From assembly GCF_032056465.1 (NCBI RefSeq), contig NZ_DAMBCL010000007.1: 64,000 nucleotides of DNA; one strand, 5' to 3'. Made by a program: the position numbers and the translations under genes. This DNA comes from Mobilicoccus sp032056465. GTDB lineage: Bacteria; Actinomycetota; Actinomycetes; Actinomycetales; Dermatophilaceae. This document shows, piece after piece, positions 34,865 to 43,123 of this stretch. Below the pieces are notes generated by a model that was given only the letters and a program-made list of their open reading frames with translations, was not told where the DNA came from and made no database searches. The stretch's first letter is position 1. Every line of letters starts with the position of its first letter.

Positions 34865-34977
34865 GGGTTTCTCCCTGTCAGTCGAGTTCGCGCTCATCCT
34901 CGCATCGCGGGCACCCAAGCCCAAAAGGGTCGAGGTGACCACGGCCGGTCGTCGGCCCCGGTCCCGCCGGGACGACG

Positions 34978-35012
34978 GAGCCCGCCGCCCCGGTGATCGG
35001 GGCGGCGGGCTC
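34978..35012 (-). terminator. Terminator after tsf
   Basis: GAGCCCGCCGCCCC (34978-34991) pairs perfectly with 34999-35012 around a 7-nt loop, 23 nt beyond the tsf stop. It separates the rpsB-tsf unit from pyrH. Confidence 0.75.
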
Positions 35013-35034
35013 GGTCGTGTCGCGGCGTGCGGGG

Positions 35035-35859
35035 TCAGTTGCCCACGCGGAGACGCGCGAAGCCCTTGGCCGTCGTGCTCGCCTCGTCGAGGACCTTCTG
35101 GACCGTCTTCTTCTGGTCCTTCGCGAACTTCTGCTCGAGGAGCACGTTCTCGGCGAAGAAGCCGTTGACGCGACCCTCGACGATGCGCGGGAGCGCCTGC
35201 TCGGGCTTGCCCTCCTCGCGGGCGGTCTCCTCCGCGATGCGACGCTCGTTGGCGACCATCTCCTCGGAGACCTCCTCGCGCGAGAGCACCGACGGGCTGA
35301 ACGCGGCGATGTGCATCGCGACGTCGTGCGCGGCGGCGTCGTCACCGTCGTACCCGAAGATCACGCCGATCTGCGCGGGCAGGTCGGGGCTCGTCTTGTG
35401 GAGGTAGGAGACGACCTTGGGGGCCTCGACGCGCGCGACGCGACGGACCTCGATCTTCTCCCCGATGGCGGAGTTCGCCTCGTCGAGGAGCGTCTTGACG
35501 TCCTTGCCGTCGACCTCGGTGGCGAGCAGCGTGTCGGCGTCGGCGGCACCGGCGGCGACGGCCGCATCGAGCACCTTGGCGGCGAGCTCGCCGAACTTCT
35601 CGCCCTTGGCGACGAAGTCGGTCTCGCAGTTGACCTCGACGAGCGTGCCCACGCCACCGTCGACGTGCGCGGTGACCAGGCCGTTGGAGGCGCTGCGGCC
35701 CTCACGCTTGGTCACGCCCTTGAGGCCCTTGACGCGAAGGATCTCGGTGGCCTTGGTCTTGTCGCCCTCGGCCTCGTCGAGCGCCTTCTTGACGTCCATC
35801 ATGCCGGCGCCGGTGGCCTCACGGAGCGCCTTGATGTCAGCGGCGGTGTAGTTCGCCAT
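35035..35859 (-). CDS. tsf: Elongation factor Ts
   Basis: Nucleotide exchange factor for EF-Tu. 274 residues. N-terminal UBA-like domain with TAADIKALREATGAGMMDVK, the EF-Tu contact VEVNCETDFVAKGEKF, and a C-terminal dimerisation part. Length and motifs are typical. Lies 54 nt after rpsB with AGGGA before ATG 35859, forming the common rpsB-tsf pair. Confidence 0.97.
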   Translation of the reverse strand: MANYTAADIKALREATGAGMMDVKKALDEAEGDKTKATEILRVKGLKGVTKREGRSASNGLVTAHVDGGVGTLVEVNCETDFVAKGEKFGELAAKVLDAAVAAGAADADTLLATEVDGKDVKTLLDEANSAIGEKIEVRRVARVEAPKVVSYLHKTSPDLPAQIGVIFGYDGDDAAAHDVAMHIAAFSPSVLSREEVSEEMVANERRIAEETAREEGKPEQALPRIVEGRVNGFFAENVLLEQKFAKDQKKTVQKVLDEASTTAKGFARLRVGN

Positions 35860-35913
35860 GCGATATCCCTATCTGTGTCGAAAACCGTTGGAGGGTGTCG
35901 ATCCGGCCGAGGC

Positions 35914-36855
35914 TCAGGCCTGCTCGGTGCCCGCGGCCTCGGCGGCGGGGGCGTCGCCCGTCTCGGCGGCGAGCTGCTCGGTGGTCTCGGCGGCGGGCTG
36001 CTCGGTGGGAGCGGCCTCGACGACGGGCTCCTCGGCGTTCGCGGCCTCGGCCGTCGGCTCGGCCGCGTCGCCCGTCTCGGCGGGGGCCTGCTCGCCGGCG
36101 AGGAGCTCGCGCTCCCACTCGGCCATGGGCTCGGCCGCGGCGGTCTCCTCGGAGGAACCGCCCTGGCTGCGGGTCATGAGACCGTCGGCCACGGCGTCGG
36201 CGACGACGCGCGTGAGCAGCGAGACGGAGCGGATCGCGTCGTCGTTGCCGGGGATCTTGTAGTCGACCTCGTCGGGGTCGCAGTTGGTGTCGAGGATCGC
36301 GATGACGGGCAGCTTGAGCTTGCGCGCCTCGGTGACCGCGAGGTGCTCCTTCTTGGTGTCGACGATCCACACCGCCGAGGGCACCTTGGACATGTCGCGG
36401 ATACCGCCGAGGGTCTTCTCGAGCTTCTCCTTCTCGCGACGCAGGACGAGGAGCTCCTTCTTCGTGCGGCCGCTGCCGGCCACGTCGTCGAAGTCGATCT
36501 CCTCGAGCTCCTTGAGGCGCGTGAGGCGCCCGGAGACCGTCTGGAAGTTGGTGAGCATGCCACCGAGCCAGCGGTGGTTGACGTACGGCATCCCCACGCG
36601 GGTGGCCTGCTCGGCGATGGCCTCCTGGGCCTGCTTCTTGGTGCCGACGAAGAGCACCGAGCCGCCGTGCGCGACCGTCTGCTTGACGAACTCGTAGGCG
36701 TCGTTGACGTACGTGAGCGTCTGCTGTAGGTCGATGATGTAGATCCCGTTGCGCTCGGTCATGATGAAGCGCTTCATCTTGGGGTTCCACCGACGGGTCT
36801 GGTGCCCGAAGTGGACGCCGCTCTCGAGGAGCTGGCGCATGGTGACGACGGCCAT
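35914..36855 (-). CDS. rpsB: Ribosomal protein S2 with long acidic C-terminal tail
   Basis: 313 residues against about 230-280 in most bacteria. The S2 core is plain: TMRQLLESGVHFGHQTRRWN, WLGGMLTNFQTVSGRL and VDTKKEHLAVTEARKLKLPV. After residue about 235 follows an 80-residue Ala/Glu/Pro-rich tail (for example GDAAEPTAEAANAEEPVVEA), probably disordered. ATG 36855 has AAGGAG 9 nt upstream, so the longer frame to 36888 is rejected. A long 5' leader runs back to a TAGGAT promoter near 37144, possibly for S2 autoregulation. Confidence 0.97.
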   Translation of the reverse strand: MAVVTMRQLLESGVHFGHQTRRWNPKMKRFIMTERNGIYIIDLQQTLTYVNDAYEFVKQTVAHGGSVLFVGTKKQAQEAIAEQATRVGMPYVNHRWLGGMLTNFQTVSGRLTRLKELEEIDFDDVAGSGRTKKELLVLRREKEKLEKTLGGIRDMSKVPSAVWIVDTKKEHLAVTEARKLKLPVIAILDTNCDPDEVDYKIPGNDDAIRSVSLLTRVVADAVADGLMTRSQGGSSEETAAAEPMAEWERELLAGEQAPAETGDAAEPTAEAANAEEPVVEAAPTEQPAAETTEQLAAETGDAPAAEAAGTEQA

Positions 36856-37143
36856 GCCGAGGTCTCCTTCTCGTTCGTTCCGGTTCATCGCCCCGCCGCG
36901 GGAGTGCGGGTGGAGCGCCTGGTGCCCCGGTCGTCACCACCGCCCCGGGACGGAGCGGACCTCGGCGACGTACCCCGGCTGGCGCATCGACCCAGGGAGG
37001 GTGCGAGGCGGGCCGGCATGGGACACGCGAATTCCACCGCCGCCCTGCCCTGCCGTCTCGAGACACTGCTCGAAACCCGAGACGCGACACGCGACGCGAC
37101 TCGGAGTCCTGACGAGGCACATGACACAGCGGTGGTACCCCCC
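36856..37143 (-). promoter_or_regulatory. Long rpsB leader region
   Basis: About 280 nt of untranslated leader between the proposed TAGGAT box and rpsB. It contains a CGTCTCG...CGAGACG hairpin (37054-37060 with 37078-37084) and other short inverted repeats. Leaders of this size before rpsB are often where S2 binds to repress its own synthesis, but I cannot match a known motif. Confidence 0.35.
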
Positions 37144-37149
37144 ATCCTA
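37144..37149 (-). promoter_or_regulatory. Probable rpsB -10 box (TAGGAT)
   Basis: Minus-strand TAGGAT is followed by GG, giving ATGG as in the rpsP and rplS promoters. A loose TTCGCA lies 19 nt upstream. Confidence 0.4.
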
Positions 37150-37304
37150 GTGGCCGCGGTCGGGAGGATGCGAATCCGCTCCCTCGCCGCGACGTGGGAG
37201 GCCGGCCACGCCGACACCGAGCCCCTCGCGCGGTCGTGAGGATGTCGGTGGACGTCCCCACGACCGCCAGGTCCGCGAGCGCCGCCGGGCCGGGAGCCTG
37301 CGGT

Positions 37305-37310
37305 TAGTCT
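37305..37310 (+). promoter_or_regulatory. Leaderless promoter of the aminotransferase gene (TAGTCT)
   Basis: TAGTCT is followed by 7 nt and then ATG 37318. No Shine-Dalgarno sequence is present, so RNA probably starts at the initiation codon. Confidence 0.5.
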
Positions 37311-37317
37311 CCCGGGC

Positions 37318-38496
37318 ATGGACAACCCTCTCGTGGAGACGATGGAGCCGTACGCGTCGACGATCTTCTCGGAGATGAGCGAGCTCGCCTCACGCACCGG
37401 CGCGGTCAACCTCGGCCAGGGGTTCCCGGACATCCAGGGCCCCGACTTCCTCGTCGACCTCGCGTGCGAGGCGATTCGCGCGGGCCACAACCAGTACGCG
37501 CCACGGTCGGGGGTCCCGGAGCTTCGCCGCGCGATCGCCGAGCACCAACGACGCTTCTACGGTCTCGACATCGATCCCGACACCGAGGTCCTCGTCACCG
37601 CGGGCGCGACCGAGGCGATCGCCGCGACGATCCTCGCGATGGTGCGGCCCGGCGACGAGGTCGTCACCTTCGAGCCCTACTTCGACTGCTACCCGGCGAT
37701 GGTCGCGCGGGCCGGTGGGATCCTGCGCACGGTCCCGCTGCACTTCCCCGACCACGCTCTCGACGAGGCCGCCCTCGCCGCGGCCTTTTCGGACCGGACG
37801 CGCCTGGTCCTGCTCAACACCCCCCACAACCCCACGGGCAAGGTATTCACGCGGGAGGAGATGGCCGTCGTCGCCGAGCTCGCGGTCCGGCACGACGCGT
37901 GGATCGTCACCGACGAGGTCTATGAGCACCTCGTCCTCGACGACGTCCCTCACATCCCCATGGCCACCCTGCCGGAGGTCGCCGACCGCACCCTCACGAT
38001 GTCGTCGGCCGGCAAGACGTTCTCGATGACGGGGTGGAAGGTCGGCTGGGTCACCGGGCCGGCGGCCGGGGTCGAGGCCGTGACCTCGATGAAGCAATGG
38101 CTCACGTTCACCACGTCGGGGCCGTTCCAATACGCGGTCGCCGAGGGCCTCGGGATGGACGACGCCGGATACGCCGAACTCACGACCGAGCTGCGGGCCC
38201 GGCGCGCCCAGTTGCTGACCGGACTCGCGCAGCTCGGGGTCCCCACCAACCGGCCCGCCTCCACCTACTTCGCCCTCGCGGACTTCTCCGGTTTCGGCAT
38301 GAGGCAGGCCCTCACCGAGATGCCCGGCTTCGCCGAGGAGCACGGGTTCGTCGGGGTGCCCGCCGCCGCATTCGTCACCGGCCCCGAGGTCGAGGCCGCC
38401 GGCCCGCTCGTGCGTCTCGCGTTCTGCAAACGCGAAGAGGTCGTCACGGCGGGCCTCGAGCGCCTCGCCGCCGCCCGGCGACCGACGGCTCGCTGA
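37318..38496 (+). CDS. Class I/II PLP-dependent aminotransferase (DapC/aromatic type)
   Basis: 392-residue fold-type I aminotransferase. GAVNLGQGFPDIQGPDFLVD near the N-terminus, TAGATEAIAATILAM, NTPHNPTGKVFTREE, DEVYEHLVLDD and the Schiff-base lysine in MSSAGKTFSMTGWKVGWVTG. The NLGQGFPD start and sequence type match the actinobacterial group that includes N-succinyldiaminopimelate aminotransferase (DapC) and kynurenine/methionine aminotransferases (YbdL-like); substrate cannot be fixed. Read from a leaderless promoter, divergent from rpsB. Confidence 0.88.
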   Translation: MDNPLVETMEPYASTIFSEMSELASRTGAVNLGQGFPDIQGPDFLVDLACEAIRAGHNQYAPRSGVPELRRAIAEHQRRFYGLDIDPDTEVLVTAGATEAIAATILAMVRPGDEVVTFEPYFDCYPAMVARAGGILRTVPLHFPDHALDEAALAAAFSDRTRLVLLNTPHNPTGKVFTREEMAVVAELAVRHDAWIVTDEVYEHLVLDDVPHIPMATLPEVADRTLTMSSAGKTFSMTGWKVGWVTGPAAGVEAVTSMKQWLTFTTSGPFQYAVAEGLGMDDAGYAELTTELRARRAQLLTGLAQLGVPTNRPASTYFALADFSGFGMRQALTEMPGFAEEHGFVGVPAAAFVTGPEVEAAGPLVRLAFCKREEVVTAGLERLAAARRPTAR

Positions 38497-38621
38497 GCCG
38501 CGCATCACGGAGGCGCCGAGCCACGGGTCCGGCCGTCCCCAGGCTGCCCTGACCGGCCTCCCCGTCCACAGCCCGACCCGGCCCGCCCCTCCCGTGGCCC
38601 GAGGGCGGCGACGCTGCCGCC

Positions 38622-39350
38622 ATGAGAGTCGCCCCGCTGCTCCTCACCATGGCCGTCTCCGGCTCGCTCGCGTTGACGGCGTCCGCACCCGTCCCCCCAC
38701 CGCGCGCTGCCGTCCCCACGACGCGTGCCTCGGTCTCCACGACCGCCGCGGTGCCCCCGGCGCCGGTGTCCACGAGTCGCGTTCTCGCCAGGCCCGACGG
38801 CGGCCCACCCCGGCCCCACCGGGCTCCGCCGGCACCCCCGTCACCGCCGGAGAAGGACATCGTGGCGGTGACCACGGGACAGGGTCCGAGAGGGAGGAAA
38901 ACCCCCGCGAACGAGACCTCCGGTCGGTGGCTCCCGCCGGTCGACCCGCTCCGGTTGGAGCGAGGCTTTCAGGCCCCGGCGCAGCACTGGCTCCCCGGGC
39001 ACCGCGGGGTGGACCTCGCGGCCGCCGACGGCGCTCCGGTGCGCGCCCCGGCCGACGGGCGGGTGGCCTTCGTCGGCGTGGTCGCGGGCAAGCCCGTCCT
39101 CTCCCTCGATCATCGGGACCCGGACGGGGACGGACTCCTCCGTACGACCTACGAACCGGTCCTCGCCTCGGTGGACCGTGGCGCCACCGTGCGCCGGGGT
39201 GAGGTCGTCGGCACCGTCGTCGTCACCGGGATCTCACACTGCGCGCAGGGGTGTCTGCACTGGGGCGCCAGACGTGACGGGAACTACCTCGACCCGCTCG
39301 GCCTGCTCGGCGGACGCGTCCGCCTGCTCACTCCGTGGAGCCGTCCGTGA
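38622..39350 (+). CDS. Secreted M23 family peptidase (LytM-like)
   Basis: 242 residues. Signal peptide at 1-22 (LLLTMAVSGSLALTASA), then about 80 residues rich in Pro, Thr and Arg acting as a wall-spanning linker, then a zinc peptidase domain. Ligands are readable as H127 and D131 (GHRGVDLAAADG) and H213 in LHWGARRDGNYLDPLGLL. It would cut peptidoglycan cross-bridges or serve as a wall-binding regulator. M23 genes near rpsB are common in actinobacteria. A weakly supported ATG start; no strong Shine-Dalgarno sequence. Confidence 0.85.
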   Translation: MRVAPLLLTMAVSGSLALTASAPVPPPRAAVPTTRASVSTTAAVPPAPVSTSRVLARPDGGPPRPHRAPPAPPSPPEKDIVAVTTGQGPRGRKTPANETSGRWLPPVDPLRLERGFQAPAQHWLPGHRGVDLAAADGAPVRAPADGRVAFVGVVAGKPVLSLDHRDPDGDGLLRTTYEPVLASVDRGATVRRGEVVGTVVVTGISHCAQGCLHWGARRDGNYLDPLGLLGGRVRLLTPWSRP

Positions 39351-39351
39351 G

Positions 39352-39394
39352 CGACGGCGCAACGGCACGCCGTCGAGGACCGGGACCCCGGTCC
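39352..39394. terminator. Hairpins between convergent M23 and DUF3152 genes
   Basis: CGACGGC (39352-39358) pairs with 39369-39375, and GGACCG (39377-39382) pairs with CGGTCC just after it. They lie directly behind the peptidase stop. Confidence 0.45.
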
Positions 39395-39427
39395 CCGCCG
39401 CGCCGAGCGGTGCTGCCGAGGCGACGG

Positions 39428-40264
39428 TCAGCGCGGTCCGACCGTCGGATACGGATTGGCGCGGCAGCCCTCGAGATGCAGGGTCTGCTGAAGCATGACC
39501 GGGGCCTTCGCACCCGGGGACGGACACGGCCGGTGGCCGTGTCCGATGGAGTGACCGACCTCGTGGTTGACCAGGTAGACGCGGTAGTTCGCGAGGTCGT
39601 CGCCGTAGGTGGGCGAGCCGTGGATCCACCGCCAGGAGTTGACCATCACCTTGCCGTCGTGGTGGCAGGAGAGCCGGCCGTTGGTACGCAGTGGCGCGCA
39701 CGCGGCGTCGACGAGGCGGGGGCTGGCGAACAGGATCCGGATGTCGGCCTTCGCTCCCTTGTCCCGTTGCTCGGGCGAGACGTTGACGAAGCGGATCCCG
39801 TCCTTGGCCTGCCACCCCCGGCGATCGGTGAGGTCGGCACGGACGGCGGCCGGGAAGCCGGCGGCGACGTCCTCGAGCCCCTTCTCGACCTCGACGGTGT
39901 ACCGGACGACGCGGCCCGGGGCCTCGGACGCCGGGGTGTCCGCGCCGGGCACCGAGACCACGCGGGTCGTGCCTGACGCGGCCTCGGGGACGTCGACGGT
40001 GTCGGGGTCGGCGGGCGACTCGGGGATGTCCCCCTCCGCCTCACCCGCGGGCCCGGCCGAGGTGGTCGCCCCCGCGGAGGGCGTCGTCGCCTCGACGGTC
40101 GCCGGCGCGGGCGACATGGGGACCGAGAGGGTCGTCGGCGCGGGGGCGCCGGGGGCGTCCGCCCCACCGGGCCCAGGGGTCGCGCCACAGGCGGCGAGAA
40201 GGAGGGCGACGGCGACGGCCATCGTCGTCGACCGTCCGCGTCGTCCGGCACCGGTGGTGCTCAT
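39428..40264 (-). CDS. DUF3152 lipoprotein with metallopeptidase motif
   Basis: 278 residues. Signal peptide with lipobox LLAAC (residues about 20-28), a long Thr/Pro/Ala-rich linker to about residue 125, then the DUF3152 domain. The zinc-peptidase-like motif HEVGHSIGHGH is preceded by YRVYLVN and followed by CPSPGAKAPVMLQQT, an arrangement like metzincins (HExxHxxGxxH). It should therefore be an extracytoplasmic, membrane-anchored zinc hydrolase of unknown substrate. ATG 40264 starts the signal peptide; the long upstream frame is a shadow of xerC. Confidence 0.85.
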   Translation of the reverse strand: MSTTGAGRRGRSTTMAVAVALLLAACGATPGPGGADAPGAPAPTTLSVPMSPAPATVEATTPSAGATTSAGPAGEAEGDIPESPADPDTVDVPEAASGTTRVVSVPGADTPASEAPGRVVRYTVEVEKGLEDVAAGFPAAVRADLTDRRGWQAKDGIRFVNVSPEQRDKGAKADIRILFASPRLVDAACAPLRTNGRLSCHHDGKVMVNSWRWIHGSPTYGDDLANYRVYLVNHEVGHSIGHGHRPCPSPGAKAPVMLQQTLHLEGCRANPYPTVGPR

Positions 40265-40355
40265 GTCCTGCCTCGTCCCCTCGTCGTCCCTCTCGTCTTC
40301 ATCGGCAGGAGCCCTGCCGATCCGATCCTCCCCGGCCGTCGTGCGCGACCCGCTG

Positions 40356-41666
40356 TCAGGCCCGCGGGTGGGCCTGGGTGTAGGACCGCAACAGCCGATC
40401 CGTCGACACATGAGTGTAGATCTGCGTCGTCGACAGGCTCGCATGCCCCAGGAGCTCCTGCACGGTGCGCAGGTCGGCGCCCCCCTCCACCAGGTGGGTC
40501 GCGGCGGAGTGGCGGAGGCCGTGGGGGGAGAGGTCGGGGACCCCGGCCGCAGAGGTCGCCGCGTGGACGACCTCGCGCACCCGCCGAGCGTCGAGGCGAC
40601 CGCCGCGTGCGCCGACGAACAGCGCCGGGCCGCTGCGGCTCGTCGCCAACGCCGGGCGTCCGAGCCCCATCCAGTCGCGGACCGCGTCCCGGGCGGGGAC
40701 ACCGAACGGCACGACCCGCTCCTTGTCGCCCTTCCCGAGGAACCGCGCCGTGCGTTCGTCGAGATCGAGGTCGTCCACGTCGAGGCCCACGAGTTCGCCC
40801 ACCCGGCACCCCGTCGCGTAGAGCAACTCGAGCACGGCGCGGTCCCGCAGGACGGTGGCCACGGCAGTGGGACTCCCGCCTCCGGACTCGCGGTGCCGGT
40901 CGACGGGCGGCGTCTCGGCCCTCGGCCGTTCTGCGAGGTCGGTCGGGTGTGTGGCGTGGTCGGCGGCCCCGGTGCCCACCCGCGTCTCGCCTCGGGTGCC
41001 CACGCTCGTCCGGCCACCCGCGCTCACCTCGCCGGCGGCGGCGTCGAGGAGGGTCTCGACCTGGTCCGCACGAAGGACGCCGGGCAGGTGGCGACCGCGT
41101 TTCGGGGTGACGAGGCGGGCCGCGACATCGGTGTCGAGATACCCCTGGCGGGCGGCCCAGCGGGTGAACGCCCGCGCCGAGGCGGAATGGCGCGCGATCG
41201 TCGCCCTCGACTCGCCACGGGCGGCGCCCTCGGCGAGCCAGGCCCGTAGGACGGGCAGCGTCAACGACCGGAGGCCGTCATCGGCCCCGGCCGCGGTTCG
41301 TGCGAAGGCGAGCAACGCGGCGACGTCGTGTCGGTACCCACGCACGGTGTGGGGAGAACGGCCCCGCTCGGCATGCAGGTGGCGGACGAACAGCTCGGTC
41401 ACCGCATCGTCCGGCGCGTCGCCGTCGCCCCGCGTGTCACCCGTCGCGGTGGCACCCGCCGACGCTCGGGCGGACTCGGGAGGAGCTGCGGGCGCCCCCG
41501 GGTCCCCGGACGCCGCTGAACCGCCGTCGGCCGCCTCGGGGAACGGCGGCACGGAGGTCGCGGGGGTCTCGTCGTCGATGGACACGCCTTCACGGTCGCA
41601 GAGCCACCGGCCCGCGCCAAGCACCCCGCGTCCCCGATCCGACTCGGCGTGCGGCTGGGTGGCCAC
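40356..41666 (-). CDS. xerC: Tyrosine recombinase XerC with long N-terminus and internal insert
   Basis: Site-specific recombinase that, with XerD, resolves chromosome dimers at dif. 436 residues against about 300 usual. Catalytic residues are all present: R288 (TGCRVGEL), K312 region (GKGDKERVVPFG), H382/R385 (HGLRHSAATH), H408 (LGHASLSTT) and Y417 (QIYTHV). About 85 N-terminal residues are Ala/Gly/Pro-rich, and residues about 212-267 are a disordered insert between the core-binding and catalytic domains. GTG 41666 starts 9 nt after dprA; an in-frame GTG near 41589 would shorten the N-terminus. Its place beside dprA is the standard one, so it is not a mobile-element integrase. Confidence 0.92.
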   Translation of the reverse strand: MATQPHAESDRGRGVLGAGRWLCDREGVSIDDETPATSVPPFPEAADGGSAASGDPGAPAAPPESARASAGATATGDTRGDGDAPDDAVTELFVRHLHAERGRSPHTVRGYRHDVAALLAFARTAAGADDGLRSLTLPVLRAWLAEGAARGESRATIARHSASARAFTRWAARQGYLDTDVAARLVTPKRGRHLPGVLRADQVETLLDAAAGEVSAGGRTSVGTRGETRVGTGAADHATHPTDLAERPRAETPPVDRHRESGGGSPTAVATVLRDRAVLELLYATGCRVGELVGLDVDDLDLDERTARFLGKGDKERVVPFGVPARDAVRDWMGLGRPALATSRSGPALFVGARGGRLDARRVREVVHAATSAAGVPDLSPHGLRHSAATHLVEGGADLRTVQELLGHASLSTTQIYTHVSTDRLLRSYTQAHPRA

Positions 41667-41675
41667 GTCACACCG

Positions 41676-43082
41676 TCACGACACCAGGCGCCAACCGTGT
41701 TCGGTGCGGCAGGCATGACCGAGGATTTCCAGCCGACCGAGGGCGGCACGGACCGTCGCCTCGGTCTCCCCCGCGCCCACGGCGAGCTCGTCGACCTCGG
41801 CACCCCTGCGTCGCGGGAGGGCGTCGAAGACCCGGCGATCCGGCCCTTCCAAGCCGTCCCCCGCCCGAGCCGGGACGTGGGTGTCCGGGGCGAGGTCCTG
41901 GCCCATGACGCCGATGAGCTCGACGACCTCGGGGGCGTCGGTGACGAGCTGCGCCATGCCGGACCGGATCATCTCGTGGCACCCCACCGAGGCCATCGAC
42001 GTGATGGGTCCGGGCACGGCGAGGACCACCCGGTGGTGGGCGGCGGCGGTACCGGCCGTGTTCCGCGAACCCGACCGACGACCGGCCTCCACGACGACCG
42101 TGCCGAGGGTCATCGTGGCGATGAGGCGGTTGCGCAGCAGGAACCGGGATCGCAGCGATGTCGATCCTGGTGGCATCTCGCTGATGAGGGCACCGGTCTG
42201 CGCCACGTGCCCGAGCAGTCGATGGTGCGCCGCGGGGTACGGTCGGTCGACCCCGCCGGCGAGGACCGCGACCGTCGTCCCGCGGACGGCGAGGACCCCA
42301 CGGTGTGCCGCTGCGTCGATGCCGAAGGCGCCACCGCTCACGACCGTGACGTCGCGTTCGGCGAGCCCGGCGGCCAGGTCCGCGGCCACCGTCTCGCCGT
42401 AGGCGGTGGCGGCCCGGGCGCCGACGACCGCGACCGAGCGCCGCGTCACCGCCCCGAGCGACGCCGGTCCGCGCACCCACAGGACGTGCGGTGGGCATGC
42501 GAGATCGTCCAGGCCGCTGGGCCATTCGGCCTCGCCCGGGGTGACGAGACGGGCGTCGCAGGCGGCGGTGTCGTCGAGGATCGCCGTGAGTTCGAGCCGG
42601 GCGAGGCGCGGCTTGAACCGGTCGAGGGCGCTCTCACCACGAGTGAGCAAGGTCTCCAGGGCGGTCACAGCGCCCAGCTCACGGACGAGCCCGGCCGCGA
42701 CGGGGTCGCCCGGTTCGGCGAGCCCGCTCCACACGACGCGGGCGAGCACCTCGGGGTCCAGCCCGTCGAGCCCGGCCTCGACGGCCGAGAGCACGGGGTG
42801 GGCGAGACGGGGCAGGGCAGGCGCCGTCGCCGTCGGAACCGCGGCGGACGAGCTGCTCGACGTCGTCGACCGGGACGATCGGGTCGTAGGTGGGGGCGCG
42901 CTCGGGGGTGGAGACGGGCTCGCGACGGACGGGGTGGTCCGGGTCGTCGAGCCGCCCGACGTGGGCGACGGGCCGGGTGCGGGCGCCGTGGCCCGGGCGG
43001 GCGAGGTGTTCGCGGTCGGGGTCGTGGCACGAGGACCGGCTGGGGTCGCCGGATCGGGCGGGGTGAGAGGTGAGGCGGGCAC
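41676..43082 (-). CDS. dprA: DNA processing protein DprA (Smf)
   Basis: 468 residues. A Ser/Thr/Pro-rich N-terminal stretch of about 90 residues precedes a SAM-like region and the Rossmann-type DprA core (SVAVVGARAATAYGETVAAD, TVVSGGAFGIDAAAHRGVLA, GGVDRPYPAAHHRLLGHVA, RNRLIATMTLGTVVVEAG), then a C-terminal winged helix (PRRRGAEVDELAVGAGETEA). DprA loads RecA on incoming single-stranded DNA in natural transformation. Start GTG 43082. With comM upstream it forms a competence-like pair, but such pairs are widespread in actinobacteria without known competence. Confidence 0.92.
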   Translation of the reverse strand: MPASPLTPPDPATPAGPRATTPTANTSPARATAPAPGPSPTSGGSTTRTTPSVASPSPPPSAPPPTTRSSRSTTSSSSSAAVPTATAPALPRLAHPVLSAVEAGLDGLDPEVLARVVWSGLAEPGDPVAAGLVRELGAVTALETLLTRGESALDRFKPRLARLELTAILDDTAACDARLVTPGEAEWPSGLDDLACPPHVLWVRGPASLGAVTRRSVAVVGARAATAYGETVAADLAAGLAERDVTVVSGGAFGIDAAAHRGVLAVRGTTVAVLAGGVDRPYPAAHHRLLGHVAQTGALISEMPPGSTSLRSRFLLRNRLIATMTLGTVVVEAGRRSGSRNTAGTAAAHHRVVLAVPGPITSMASVGCHEMIRSGMAQLVTDAPEVVELIGVMGQDLAPDTHVPARAGDGLEGPDRRVFDALPRRRGAEVDELAVGAGETEATVRAALGRLEILGHACRTEHGWRLVS

Positions 43083-43123
43083 GAGGGGGTCCTTCCGTGG
43101 TCGATGGTGCGGCGTGGAGGGGC

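Noticed and set aside
40356..41666. XerC as integrase of a mobile element
   Set aside because: It sits in the conserved xerC-dprA-comM order, has no adjacent att repeats and no phage or element genes around it.
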